Assembly: GCA_003576845.1 (NCBI GenBank)
Contig: QEVJ01000041.1
Span: 1-42,652, forward strand
Source of the DNA: Planctomycetota bacterium
Lineage (GTDB): Bacteria > Planctomycetota > Planctomycetia > Pirellulales > PLA5
Reading direction: 5' to 3'
Length of the DNA stretch: 42,652 nucleotides
A program made the translations under genes and the position numbers. The notes beneath the pieces were generated by a model, which worked only from the letters and a program-made list of their open reading frames with translations, ran no database searches and was not told the DNA's origin. Positions 19,891 through 29,587 of this stretch are shown piece by piece; position 1 is the stretch's first letter, and each line of letters opens with the position of its first letter.

Positions 19891-22800
19891 ATGCACTACC
19901 GCCCCGGTGTCGAGATCGTGCCCGGCTACCGACTCCAGAAGATGCTGGGGCGCGGCGGGTTCGGCGAAGTCTGGCAGGCCGAAGGCCCCGGCCGCATTTC
20001 CGCCGCCGTCAAGATCATCGACAAGGTCGAAGAAAAGGCCGGCCGCAAGGAATTCCGCGCCCTCAAGCTGATCAAGGACCTCCGCCACCCGAACCTCGTC
20101 TCCATCACCGGGTTTTGGCTCAAGGACGCCGACGGGCGACTGCTCGATTCCGATGCCTACATCGACGACACCGGCGCCAGCCAGGTCCGGCCGAGCGAGC
20201 TGATCGTCGCGATGGACTTGTGCGAGAAGAGCCTGCTCGACCGGCTGGCCGAGTGTCGCAAAGGACTCAGCGACGACACGCCCGGCGGAATTCCGCTCGA
20301 CGAGCTGCTCGAATACATGGAGGCCGCCGCCAAGGCGATCGACTACCTCAATCTGCGGCACCAGATCCAGCACCGCGACATCAAGCCGCACAACATCATG
20401 ATCGTCGGCGGTTCGGCGCAGGTCTGCGACTTTGGCCTCGCCTCGGCGATCAGCACGGCCCGCACGTCGATGGGCGGGGCCGGTTCGCTGGCATACATGG
20501 CCCCGGAAGTCTACTCGACCAAGCTGCCGAGCAGCGCCACCGATCAATACAGTCTGGCGATCTCGTATTGCGAGCTGCGCACCGGCCGCTTGCCGCTTTC
20601 CGACGTCGAAAGCTTCGCCGTGCTCGACGATGCCAAGCGCAAGGGCATGCTCGATCTCTCGCTGCTCGACGAACGCGAGCGCGGCGCGATCCTGCGGGCC
20701 ACGTCGCTCGATCCGGCAACGCGGTTTCCCACCTGCTACGACATGGTGCTGGAACTGCGGCGGTCGATGAGCGCGGGCTTTTCCGTTTCCTCGCCGGCCC
20801 GGGCCGAACCGATCGCCGGCTATCAGCTCGAACGCAACCTCCGCGAACGCGACGGCGAACAGATTTGGGAAGCCGTCGACCCCGACGGATTGCACGTGCT
20901 GCTGGTCGTGCGGACGATTGCCGACGCGCCCGGAACGGCAAGCTGGGCGACGCTGTCGGCCGTCCGCGACGTAAGCCGAAGCCATCCGCGATTGGCCGAA
21001 ATCTACGAGTTCGCCTGCCTGAGCGCGACGGACAAGGTATTGCCCGCGCGTCTCTTCAAGCTGCCGAATCCGCCGGCCCCCGCGAAAACCGTCGTCGCAG
21101 GCCGAAAACTGCCGGCCAACTTGTCCGAGCGGCTTTCGCTCGGCGGAATGCCGATCAAGCGGTTGTTGTTGCTCTTGGGCGATCTGGCCGAAGCACTCGA
21201 TTTTCTCAACGCTCCGCAACACGACGTCGCCGGGAAGCCGGCCGGATTTCAGCACACGAACGTCCGGCCCGTCAACTTCCTGCTCGACGACGATCGCGCG
21301 GTCCTCGCGAACTTTGCCGGCGTGCAGATGCTCGAAGCGGATGAAGCCGAATTCGCCGCCGGCAAGCAATTCGCCGAAAGCGCCTTCACGCCGCCCGAGT
21401 TCGCCGCGGGCAAGATCACGCGCTGGTCCGACCAGTACATGCTCGCCGTGTCGTACTTGCAGCTTCGCACCGGCAAGCCCTCCGCAAGCTTGAGCGGATC
21501 GACCGGCACGGGCAAGCGGCCCGACGTGCGCTCGCGGCTCGACTTGAGCGAACTCAAGCCGCGCGAACGCGAGATCGTGGCGCAAGCCACCGACGCCGAT
21601 CCGCGCAAGCGCTACGCTTCGTGCCGCGAGTTTGCCGCAGCGCTCGGTCGAGCCTGGGACGAACTGCTCGCCGCCGAAGCGCCGCCGAAGCCGCCCGAGT
21701 CGCCAAAGCGAACGTCCTCGCCCGATGCCGCCGCCGCGACGATCGATGCCGCGGCCGTCGAGTCGGTGTCGCTTTCGAGCGTGCGCGATTCGGCGCCGTC
21801 GGTGCTCGAACCCACGCCGCGACCTGCGCCGCGGCACGGTGCGACGCTCGTCCCCTCGGCCATCGAGACACGCCCGCCGCAGGACACCAATCCGGAATAT
21901 CCCGCCCCGCCGCAGCGGATCGCCGATGTGCCGCACCGCGCTGCGAAACCGCCCAAGCAACGCGGGAAACCAGCGTCCGTTTCGCCCGCAGGCGCCGCCG
22001 CCGAATCCGTCGCGCCGTGGTGGCGATCTCGCGCCGCGATCCTGGCTGGAATTGCGGTGGCCGTCCTTGCCGTGGCGATTCCCATTGGCCTTATGAACCG
22101 CGGCGACGAGAACGAGGGCGGTGGCGGCGGGAACGGAGGCATGAACAAAAACGGCGGCGAAGAAAAGCCCGCCGTCGATCCGGCGATTGCCGCGATGCAG
22201 AGCGAGATCCAGCGCGATATCGCCGCCCGCAAGTACTCCGACGCATTCGACAAGCTCCAGGCCAATCGTCAAAAGCTCGGCGGCACGGGCGATACGCTCG
22301 CCGACGAGTTGAACGCGGCCTGGACGAGCCACGTGGCCCGGCAGGTCAAAGCCGCAAGCGACCGAAGCGACCCGCCGGCGCTCCAGGTCGCGGCGGCCGA
22401 CGCGGCCGTGCTGCTGGGGCGAATGCCCGACAGTGCTCAAGGTCGCGCGTCGCTCTTGGCGGCGGCGCAAGCGCTCGTCGGCACGTTCAAGAAGGACCTC
22501 GCCAAGCCCCAATTGCCCAAGCCCGAGGCCGAGCGGATCGCCGCGGGCAGCGACCACCTGCTCGTAACGCTCGGCGCGGTGAAGCTGCGGGACGCGACGG
22601 TGCTCGCGGCGCCGACCGCGGCCGCCCAACTCGTCAAGGCCCGCGCGTTGCTCCGCGCAGAAGACGCGGCCAAGGCCAAGGTGATCTTCGCGAAGCTGGA
22701 TCCGCAATCGTTCGCCGATCCGCGCGATCGAGCCGTATGCGCGACGCTGCAGGCGCTCGTCGACGAAGCCAAGTCCGTAAACCAGCCGGCGCTCGAATCG

Positions 22801-25800
22801 CTCCTCGCGAATAATCAGAACCGGCTCGATCCCTGGGAACTCGACAAGCTGAAGAAACAGATTGACTTCGTCAAAGGCGGCGAGCTCGCGAGACTCAAAG
22901 CGCGGTGGAACGCGCTCGTCGCCGAGCTGCGCCAGCAAGCATCGGACGCCGGACCGGCACTCGCCGCCCTTCGCCGGCGTCTCGCCGAACTGCCGACGAC
23001 GGACGTCGAGATTTGGGGATATCTCACCAACGCCGCGAACACCGCGGACTATCGCGTCTATCGCGGATTGCTGCTGTTGGCGACGCTGCGGCTCGATGGA
23101 CTCGCCGATGCCGAATATGCCCAGGCGCTCGAAGACGTGAGCGAACGGATCCGCTCCGAGCGCGTGGCGGACGACGCGGCGGCGCTCTGTGCCGCGGCCC
23201 TCGAACGCGCCTTGGCCATCGAATCGGCCCTGACCTACGCCGATGCCGCCAAAACGGACGAAGCCCAGCGGCTCGTGGGTCTGGCGCGGGCAACGGCCGA
23301 GTTCGCCGCGGCTAACTTCAACGAACACGCCGCGAAGGTCTCCGAGGCGCTCGCCAGCGCCGATCGCCGCCGCGTCGAGTTGGCCGTTGCCCAGTTGAGG
23401 GCGCTTCGCGATGCGGCCGACTTCGCCGCGCTTACGCTTTATGCGGCAGGTACCGAAAGCGTCGTGCGGGGAAATCCTGCGGCGGCCGCGCTGCGAACGG
23501 CGTCTGCCGTCGAATGCGTATTGCAAGAAGACAAACGGCCATCGCCCGCCGACCGTGACGCCCTCCGCGCCGGCGCAGCCGCAGCATCCGAGCCGGACAA
23601 GCATTACGTGGCGTTCGTCGCGGCGATTTCGCGGCAAGACACGCTTTCGGAGCGGCTCGCCGAAGCGGCCGATGCGATACAGGCGGCCTACGCGGCGACG
23701 GGCCCGCACTTGAAGTGGCGCGAGCACAACGCCCGCAAGAAGTTCGCCGTGGAACGCCTGGAAGCGGCGGCGAAGGCGCAAGGCCAAGACTCGCTCGACA
23801 AGCTCGCGCCGCCGTTCTACGCGCCGCAGAGCGACGCGGCGCGAAAATCGGCCGCCTGGCTCTCGACCGCGGCGTCGATGTTTCCGGCCGAACGCACCGT
23901 GCAGGACAATTCGACGTTGCGCCGGCTGCGGCAATTGCAGGCTCTCGCGTCGTACTACGCGAACCCATCGGATAAACCCACGGCGAAGCAGGTCGCAGCT
24001 TGGACGGGCGAGTTGCTCGCGATCCCGGGCGAAGGCGCCCCGCCGCTGCACGTGGTGCTCGTCCATGCCCGCAGCATTGCGGTTGGCGGCGACAAGAGCG
24101 CGACGGTGCTGGCCTATCGGCAGCTCTACGATGCGTGCCGTGTAGCGATTGCCAAGGGTGCGAATGCCGGTCCCGCGCCGAAGGACATCGACGAGTACGC
24201 GCTCGCACCGGCCCTCGCCGCGCTCGGTAGCGCCGACGAAGCGCTCAAGTTGCAAGGCGATCCGCGCCGCGCGGCCGCCCGTCTGTTCGCCGCGAGCGGG
24301 CGCTACGCGCACCTTTATCCCGTCGTGCAGACGCGGGTCCGCAAGCAGCTTGCCTCGGGAGGCAACAACAACACGGTCGCGAAGGCGGCCTTCGACTGGC
24401 TCGACGCGGCGGTGAAGCTCGACCCGACGCGCGCCGAGTATTGGTACGGCCGCGGTTATGCGTGCGACCTGCGGCTGGAGATGTCGTATGCCGAACGAGC
24501 AGCTCAAATGGAGCAGGACGCCGCCGCGGCGCTTGCCGCCGAGCGCGAGCCGAAGAACTTTCCCGCCGCCCACGGCTTGCGCGGACTGGCGCTCTATTAC
24601 CGGACGCTGACCGTCGCCGATTTTGCCAAAAAGCGCGAGACGCTCGCCAAAGCCGACGAGGCGTATCGGCAAGCGATCGCGATGTGCGAAGCGGTGCAGA
24701 AGTCGCCGGCGCTCGCCGCGGCGAATCCCGAGCTGCTCGAAGATTATCCGGCGTTTCTCGTCGGCCGCGGATTCGTGCTGTTGCTTTCGGCGAATTACGA
24801 AACCGACCCGGCGAAAGTCGAGGCGTCGCTGGCCCAAGCACTGAAGCTCGGCTTGAGCGTGACCGACGACACGACGCCGAGCGAAGCGCCGACGCACTTC
24901 TTCGGCATCCATCCCGAGACCGCCTATCACCTCGTCGGCAATGCGCTCGAAGATTACGGATGGCTCCTCAAGCAGCCCGAGTATTATCCGCTGGCCCTGA
25001 CGCAGTTCGCCAAGGCCGAAGGCGCGGCGACGCGATTCGAGAATCCCGCCGGCGCGAACCTGAGCGCGTTTTATCGCGGCCGTTGCCGCTATAAATTCGC
25101 CGTGGACGGATACGGCGCCTCCGCGGACGTGTTGGCGTCGGTTCCGGCCGCAAAAGACAAGGAGGCCGCTCGGCAAGCGCTCGTCGCCGATTTCCGCGCG
25201 AAAGCGGCAACCGCCCTCAAGGACGCCGCCGGCGAGATCGAACAATACATCGAGAACGCGGACAAGCAAGAGGCCGACCTCAACGAAGCGTATGCGTTCT
25301 TGGCGCAAATCCATCGCGCGAACGCGGCCGTCGACGAATACGACGATTGCATGGCCGCGTTCGACATGGCCGTCGAAGCGGCCGTGCGCAATGCCCATTC
25401 GCCCACCAATCGCCAGGAGTTGCTGCTCGAACAGGCCGCCGCCGCCGTCGAGTACGCGGGCCGCGCGAAGGCGGCCAAGGACAACGACCAGGTGATCGCC
25501 CGCTGCCGCAAGGCATACGCGCTCGCCAACTCGCTGGCCACGGACGAGAAGGCCGAACCGGTCGTGCGCGCGAAGGCCAATCTCGTCGCCGCCGACGCTC
25601 GCTGGACCGAGGGGTACGAGTATCGGTCCGACGTTCAGGCGGCGCTGGATCGCGCGATCGAACTGGCCAAATCCGCCAAGGACGACCTCGTGCTGGCCAC
25701 CGCGTACTGGAAGCGCGGCGAGCTCAACGTGGCTACTGCGACCCGAGTTTCGCCGCTCGGCGCGCCGCAACACGATCAACTCGTCGACGCCACGGCCGAC

Positions 25801-26184
25801 TATTTCGCGGCGATCGAAGCCAAGGCGCCGCTGTCGGCCAGCCGAATCACGCACGCCAACAGCCTCGCCCACGTGATGAGCGCCTTGGTGCGCTCGAATA
25901 TCGAGTATCCGAAGAAAGCGGCCTTGGCAAGCAACAAGAAGAAGTACGCCGACAAGGTCGTCGAAGTCGCCCGCCAAATTCCCAGCGAGTATGGCTCGCG
26001 GCTCGACGTCAGACAGCGCGTGCAAATGGCGGCGCTCGCGAATAGTCTCGTCGATCATGCGGCGGGATTGGCCCGCGACGAGTCGCTCAAGGAGACGTTG
26101 AAGCCGGCGATTCAAACCGCCGCCGACGCGGCCGTCGCCGATCTCGAAGCCTGGCCGAAGCGCACGCCGTCGATCGAACCGTAA
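19891..26184 (+). CDS. Giant membrane Ser/Thr kinase: kinase, pseudokinase, TM, TPR-like ectodomain
   Basis: The start at 19891 puts MHYRPGVEIVPGYRLQKMLG directly before the glycine loop GRGGFGEVW; a frame extends back to 19777 without family features. Of 2097 residues, about 12-295 are a complete Hanks-type kinase: loop G20-V27, AAVK Lys41, HRD 161-163, DFG starting at D180, APEVY. Residues about 305-590 form a second kinase-like fold beginning IAGYQLERNL, in which HRD is HTN (near 453) and DFG is NFA (near 473), so it should be catalytically dead. A Pro/Ala/Ser linker and one TM (about 711-735, AAILAGIAVAVLAVAIPIGL) follow. The last 1360 residues are Ala-rich helical, TPR/solenoid-like, presumably outside the membrane. 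It likely senses an envelope signal and phosphorylates cytoplasmic proteins. Confidence 0.87.
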   Translation: MHYRPGVEIVPGYRLQKMLGRGGFGEVWQAEGPGRISAAVKIIDKVEEKAGRKEFRALKLIKDLRHPNLVSITGFWLKDADGRLLDSDAYIDDTGASQVRPSELIVAMDLCEKSLLDRLAECRKGLSDDTPGGIPLDELLEYMEAAAKAIDYLNLRHQIQHRDIKPHNIMIVGGSAQVCDFGLASAISTARTSMGGAGSLAYMAPEVYSTKLPSSATDQYSLAISYCELRTGRLPLSDVESFAVLDDAKRKGMLDLSLLDERERGAILRATSLDPATRFPTCYDMVLELRRSMSAGFSVSSPARAEPIAGYQLERNLRERDGEQIWEAVDPDGLHVLLVVRTIADAPGTASWATLSAVRDVSRSHPRLAEIYEFACLSATDKVLPARLFKLPNPPAPAKTVVAGRKLPANLSERLSLGGMPIKRLLLLLGDLAEALDFLNAPQHDVAGKPAGFQHTNVRPVNFLLDDDRAVLANFAGVQMLEADEAEFAAGKQFAESAFTPPEFAAGKITRWSDQYMLAVSYLQLRTGKPSASLSGSTGTGKRPDVRSRLDLSELKPREREIVAQATDADPRKRYASCREFAAALGRAWDELLAAEAPPKPPESPKRTSSPDAAAATIDAAAVESVSLSSVRDSAPSVLEPTPRPAPRHGATLVPSAIETRPPQDTNPEYPAPPQRIADVPHRAAKPPKQRGKPASVSPAGAAAESVAPWWRSRAAILAGIAVAVLAVAIPIGLMNRGDENEGGGGGNGGMNKNGGEEKPAVDPAIAAMQSEIQRDIAARKYSDAFDKLQANRQKLGGTGDTLADELNAAWTSHVARQVKAASDRSDPPALQVAAADAAVLLGRMPDSAQGRASLLAAAQALVGTFKKDLAKPQLPKPEAERIAAGSDHLLVTLGAVKLRDATVLAAPTAAAQLVKARALLRAEDAAKAKVIFAKLDPQSFADPRDRAVCATLQALVDEAKSVNQPALESLLANNQNRLDPWELDKLKKQIDFVKGGELARLKARWNALVAELRQQASDAGPALAALRRRLAELPTTDVEIWGYLTNAANTADYRVYRGLLLLATLRLDGLADAEYAQALEDVSERIRSERVADDAAALCAAALERALAIESALTYADAAKTDEAQRLVGLARATAEFAAANFNEHAAKVSEALASADRRRVELAVAQLRALRDAADFAALTLYAAGTESVVRGNPAAAALRTASAVECVLQEDKRPSPADRDALRAGAAAASEPDKHYVAFVAAISRQDTLSERLAEAADAIQAAYAATGPHLKWREHNARKKFAVERLEAAAKAQGQDSLDKLAPPFYAPQSDAARKSAAWLSTAASMFPAERTVQDNSTLRRLRQLQALASYYANPSDKPTAKQVAAWTGELLAIPGEGAPPLHVVLVHARSIAVGGDKSATVLAYRQLYDACRVAIAKGANAGPAPKDIDEYALAPALAALGSADEALKLQGDPRRAAARLFAASGRYAHLYPVVQTRVRKQLASGGNNNTVAKAAFDWLDAAVKLDPTRAEYWYGRGYACDLRLEMSYAERAAQMEQDAAAALAAEREPKNFPAAHGLRGLALYYRTLTVADFAKKRETLAKADEAYRQAIAMCEAVQKSPALAAANPELLEDYPAFLVGRGFVLLLSANYETDPAKVEASLAQALKLGLSVTDDTTPSEAPTHFFGIHPETAYHLVGNALEDYGWLLKQPEYYPLALTQFAKAEGAATRFENPAGANLSAFYRGRCRYKFAVDGYGASADVLASVPAAKDKEAARQALVADFRAKAATALKDAAGEIEQYIENADKQEADLNEAYAFLAQIHRANAAVDEYDDCMAAFDMAVEAAVRNAHSPTNRQELLLEQAAAAVEYAGRAKAAKDNDQVIARCRKAYALANSLATDEKAEPVVRAKANLVAADARWTEGYEYRSDVQAALDRAIELAKSAKDDLVLATAYWKRGELNVATATRVSPLGAPQHDQLVDATADYFAAIEAKAPLSASRITHANSLAHVMSALVRSNIEYPKKAALASNKKKYADKVVEVARQIPSEYGSRLDVRQRVQMAALANSLVDHAAGLARDESLKETLKPAIQTAADAAVADLEAWPKRTPSIEP

Positions 26185-26252
26185 ATTCTCGATATGCTGT
26201 TGGTTTCCCCACGGTTTTCCGGCCGCCTCCTTCTCCAGAGAAACCCGACGCA

Positions 26253-27311
26253 ATGGATTCCGCCGCTCTCGATTTCTTCAAGCGCATCCTGGCAACCCCC
26301 AGTCCCTCGGGCTACGAAGGCCCCGTGCAGGCACTCGTCCGCGAATACGCCGCGGGATTCGCCGACCGCGTGACCACCGACGTGCACGGCAACGTCATCG
26401 CAGTAAAAAATCCCGACGCGCCGCTCCGCGTCATGCTCGCCGGGCATTGCGACCAGATCGGTCTGCTCGTCTCGTACGTCGATTCGGAAGGCTTCGTCTA
26501 CATTCAGACGATCGGCGGGTGGGACCCGATGCAATTGATCGGCCAGCGGCTCACCGTCTGGAGCCAAAACGGCCAGGTCGAAGGCGTCATCGCCCGCAAA
26601 CCGATCCACTTGCTCACCGAGGAAGAGCGTAAGCAAGTGCCCAAGATCAAGGACCTGTGGCTCGACATCGGCGCGAAGAACAAAGACGAGGCGCTCGCAC
26701 GGGTGCGGATCGGCGATCCGGTGACGCTCGCGCTCGGATACACGGAACTGCCCAACGACCGCGCCTGCTCGCCGGCCATGGACAACAAGTCGGGCCTGTG
26801 GGTCGTGATCGAAGCGCTGCGACGAGCCAGCCAGCGCGGCGTCCGTTGCGGGCTGTATGCCGTATCGACGGTCCAGGAAGAAATCGGCCTCCGCGGCGCG
26901 AAAACCAGCGCGCACACGATCAATCCGCACGTCGGCATCGCCGTGGACGTGACCCACGCGACCGATTGCCCCACGATCGACAAGAAAGAGCAAGGAGACG
27001 TGGCCCTGGGCGGCGGGCCGGTCGTCTATCGCGGGCCGAACATGAACCTCAAAGTGACCGAACGGCTCATCGAGGTTGCGGCGCGTTCCGAAATTCGCAT
27101 TCAACCTGCGGCGATCGGCCGCGCTACGCCCAACGACGCCAACATGCTCCAAATCAGCGGCGGTGGCGTCGCCACGGGACTCATCAGCATCCCCAATCGC
27201 TACATGCACAGCGCCGTCGAGATGATCTCGCTCGAAGATATCGACCGCGCGGCGGAGCTGATCGCCAACTTCGCCGTCGGGCTCTCGGGCGACGAGGATT
27301 TTACGCCGTGA
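26253..27311 (+). CDS. M42-family metallo-aminopeptidase
   Basis: The 352-residue protein fits the M42 family of two-metal aminopeptidases (FrvX/TET type), cytoplasmic enzymes that trim peptides. Features are PSPSGYEGPV near the start, the metal-binding segment MLAGHCDQIGLLV, SPAMDNKSG, the catalytic VQEEIGLRGA, VDVTHATDCP, GGGPVVYRGPNMN, and the C-terminal IPNRYMHSAVEM with a metal-ligand His. One oddity: the family usually has HxDE after the first His, but here it is HCDQ. The older label endoglucanase M for this family is not supported by sequence. It follows the kinase gene after 68 nt on the same strand. Confidence 0.87.
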   Translation: MDSAALDFFKRILATPSPSGYEGPVQALVREYAAGFADRVTTDVHGNVIAVKNPDAPLRVMLAGHCDQIGLLVSYVDSEGFVYIQTIGGWDPMQLIGQRLTVWSQNGQVEGVIARKPIHLLTEEERKQVPKIKDLWLDIGAKNKDEALARVRIGDPVTLALGYTELPNDRACSPAMDNKSGLWVVIEALRRASQRGVRCGLYAVSTVQEEIGLRGAKTSAHTINPHVGIAVDVTHATDCPTIDKKEQGDVALGGGPVVYRGPNMNLKVTERLIEVAARSEIRIQPAAIGRATPNDANMLQISGGGVATGLISIPNRYMHSAVEMISLEDIDRAAELIANFAVGLSGDEDFTP

Positions 27312-27357
27312 GAACAGGGTCGGGGGTCAGGGTCAGAAGGCGAAATGAGTTGTGAAT

Positions 27358-27424
27358 GGAAAATGGTGAGTTGTAAATGGTGAATGCGGGGGCATTCGTT
27401 CACAATTCACAACTCACCATTTTC
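27358..27424. repeat. AT-rich imperfect inverted repeat
   Basis: 27358-27387 (beginning GGAAAATGGTGAGTTGT) and 27392-27424 (ending ACAACTCACCATTTTC) are imperfect reverse complements, with a 4-nt GGGG loop. It continues into further ATTCACCATTTACA words. The AT-richness contrasts sharply with flanking genes. It lies between the M42 and GHMP genes and may act as a terminator or be a short repetitive element. Confidence 0.7.
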
Positions 27425-27544
27425 GATTCACCATTTACAGACGCCGCGGGCGGCGGGGTTCGCCAGCCGGACCGCATGAGGCCATCAAAGAACATTAACC
27501 CTTCCTTCCCCGAATCCTGACCCCCGAATCCTGAACCCCGGCCC

Positions 27545-28567
27545 ATGCACGTCATCCGCCAACGCGCGTTTGCTCGGGCCGGGTTGGTGGGCAATCCGTC
27601 CGACGGGTATTTCGGCAAGACGATTTCCGTCGTCGTCCGCGACTTTGCCGCCGAGGTCGTGCTCTACCCCTGGGACGAGTTGGAAATCGTTTGGAGCCAG
27701 GAGGACCAGAACCGATTTCGCTCGATTCGCGATCTGTCCGACGACGTGCAAGCCCACGGCTACTACGGCGGCGTGCGGCTCGTCAAAGCGACGATCAAGA
27801 AGTTCTACGACTACTGCCGCAAGCGCGAAATCGCGCTCGCCGCGGACAACTTTTCGATCCGCTATCAATCGAACATCCCACGGCAAGTCGGCCTGGCCGG
27901 GTCGAGCGCAATCATCGTCGCCACGCTCCGCGGATTGTGCGAGTTCTACGGCGTAGCCATCGACCGCCGCGCGATGCCGTCGCTGGCGCTCTCCGTCGAG
28001 ACGGAAGAGCTCGGCATTCCCGCCGGTTTGCAGGACCGCGTGGCGCAGGTGTACGAAGGCGCGACGTACATGGACTTCTCGCGAGCCGCCGCCGAAGAGG
28101 TCGACGGGTACACGGTCGGGCGTTACGAACCGCTCGACCCGACGCTGCTGCCGCCGCTGTACGTCGCCTACGACCGCAGCGCGGCCGAACCAACGGAGAT
28201 TCCGCACAACGATCTCCGCCGCCGATTCGCCGCCGGCGATCGGGCCGTGCTCGCCGCGATGCAGACGTTCGCCTCGCTCGCGGAACGATCGCGTGCGGCG
28301 ATTCTCTCCGGAGACCACGCCGAGCTTGCCCGGCTGATGGACGAAAACTTCGACACGCGGCGCTCGATCTGTGCACTTGCCGACAAACACGTTCGCATGG
28401 TCGAAGCCGCCCGCACCGCCGGCGCGTCGGCGAAATTCGCCGGTTCCGGCGGCGCGATTGTCGGCATTTATGCGGACGAACCAATGCTCGATCGGATGCA
28501 GTCGGCGTTCGCCGCGGCGGGCCTGAACTGCGAAATCGTGCGATTGCGGTTTCCGCCCACGCACTAA
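27545..28567 (+). CDS. GHMP-family kinase (glucuronokinase-like)
   Basis: A 340-residue GHMP sugar/metabolite kinase. The phosphate-binding motif PRQVGLAGSSAII lies at about residues 112-124, and the C-terminal glycine motif in FAGSGGAIVGIY. The opening AFARAGLVGNPSDGYFGKTI and the pattern over the whole length resemble plant-type glucuronokinases and related bacterial proteins, which phosphorylate glucuronate or similar sugars at C1 with ATP; the substrate is not certain. The ATG has no Shine-Dalgarno sequence and is preceded by the CTTCCCC leader words. Its TAA overlaps the TAG of the convergent MBL gene in the sequence CTAA. Confidence 0.8.
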   Translation: MHVIRQRAFARAGLVGNPSDGYFGKTISVVVRDFAAEVVLYPWDELEIVWSQEDQNRFRSIRDLSDDVQAHGYYGGVRLVKATIKKFYDYCRKREIALAADNFSIRYQSNIPRQVGLAGSSAIIVATLRGLCEFYGVAIDRRAMPSLALSVETEELGIPAGLQDRVAQVYEGATYMDFSRAAAEEVDGYTVGRYEPLDPTLLPPLYVAYDRSAAEPTEIPHNDLRRRFAAGDRAVLAAMQTFASLAERSRAAILSGDHAELARLMDENFDTRRSICALADKHVRMVEAARTAGASAKFAGSGGAIVGIYADEPMLDRMQSAFAAAGLNCEIVRLRFPPTH

Positions 28568-29523
28568 AACAGCCGCGTTTGCCGTGCTGCTCGGCCCAAG
28601 ACGAACGCTTTCCAGCCTGCGTCGACGAGGCGATCGACGAAGCTCGCCGGGCCGTGCGTGCAATAGACTTCGCGCGGCTGGACTTGCTCGACCGCCGCGA
28701 ACAGGTCGTCGTAGTCGGCGTGATCGGAGAGCGGTACGGCATGATCGACGCCGAGGCGATATTTGGCCGAAGGATCGCCGGCCCAACCGGTAACGGCAAT
28801 CCGCACGGGCCGCTTGACGCCGGGCAGCGGCAGATGTCGCCGACCCGGCGGAACGACGACGGCCTTGCCCGGCACGAGCGGCGCCGCCAGCCGCAGGAAG
28901 TTTCCCAACGACATGCCCAGCTCGACGTAGACCTCCGACACCCGGTGCACTTCATAATGCTGGAGCACGACGATGCCTGCGTCGGTAAGAATCCGCGTCA
29001 CCTCTTGAGCTTTGCCGAGCGAGTAGGCTTCGATCACCGGCGTCTGGCCGCGTTCGAGCGTTTGCCGCACGATGCCGATTAGCTCGCCGATGACCTCCTC
29101 GCGCGGCGGCAGGCGATACTTGGGATCGCCGAACGTCGATTCCATCACGAGCACGTCGGCCTGGGGCAACTCGGCCGTTTCGCTGGTCGCCGAAGGGCCA
29201 AGCTTGAAATCGCCCGTGTACAGCAGCCTCGTTTCGCCGTCGTCGGCCAAGAGCATCGCCGAGCCGAGGCAATGTCCCGCAGGAAACGTTGTGAGCCGCA
29301 AGCCGCCCCACTCGATCGTCTGCCGATAGGGTAAGCACATCACTTGCCGCACGCCGCAGCGGAGGTGGTACAGCGCCGCCGTCGCCGGTGTACAGAGTGC
29401 GAGCACGTGCCGGGCCATGTGGTCCGTGTGCGCGTGCGAAATAAACCCGCGCGGTTGCCGGCGGCGAAAGTCGATAGCCAGATCGGCCGCAGTGAGTTTC
29501 AAGCCGCCGTCGAAGTGGAACAC
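28564..29523 (-). CDS. Beta-CASP metallo-beta-lactamase nuclease-like protein
   Basis: The 319-residue protein carries the MBL metal motif HAHTDH near residue 35, then HCLGSAM, TGDF, and beta-CASP elements: ESTFGDPKY, PVIEAYSLGKAQEV, LSDHADYDDL and THGP. This pattern matches the mRNA 3'-end-processing/DNA-ligase-associated exonuclease group of zinc-dependent nucleases. In some bacteria such genes stand beside an ATP-dependent ligase and helicase; none is here. It acts in the cytoplasm on RNA or DNA, with substrate unknown. The start is fixed by the family N-terminus (FHFDGGLKLTAADLAIDF). The leader is C-rich with CTTCCCC 38 nt upstream. Confidence 0.83.
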   Translation of the reverse strand: MFHFDGGLKLTAADLAIDFRRRQPRGFISHAHTDHMARHVLALCTPATAALYHLRCGVRQVMCLPYRQTIEWGGLRLTTFPAGHCLGSAMLLADDGETRLLYTGDFKLGPSATSETAELPQADVLVMESTFGDPKYRLPPREEVIGELIGIVRQTLERGQTPVIEAYSLGKAQEVTRILTDAGIVVLQHYEVHRVSEVYVELGMSLGNFLRLAAPLVPGKAVVVPPGRRHLPLPGVKRPVRIAVTGWAGDPSAKYRLGVDHAVPLSDHADYDDLFAAVEQVQPREVYCTHGPASFVDRLVDAGWKAFVLGRAARQTRLF

Positions 29524-29587
29524 GGCAGGGGCCGGGGGCTAGGGGCTGGGGACTGGGGAAGTAACGCGACGCCCTCCGCCCTCAATC

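Noticed and set aside
19606-26253. 2215-codon minus-strand open frame opposite the giant kinase
   Set aside because: It is Arg- and Gly-rich with no domain, and mirrors a clear kinase on the plus strand. Long antisense frames are common in GC-rich genes.
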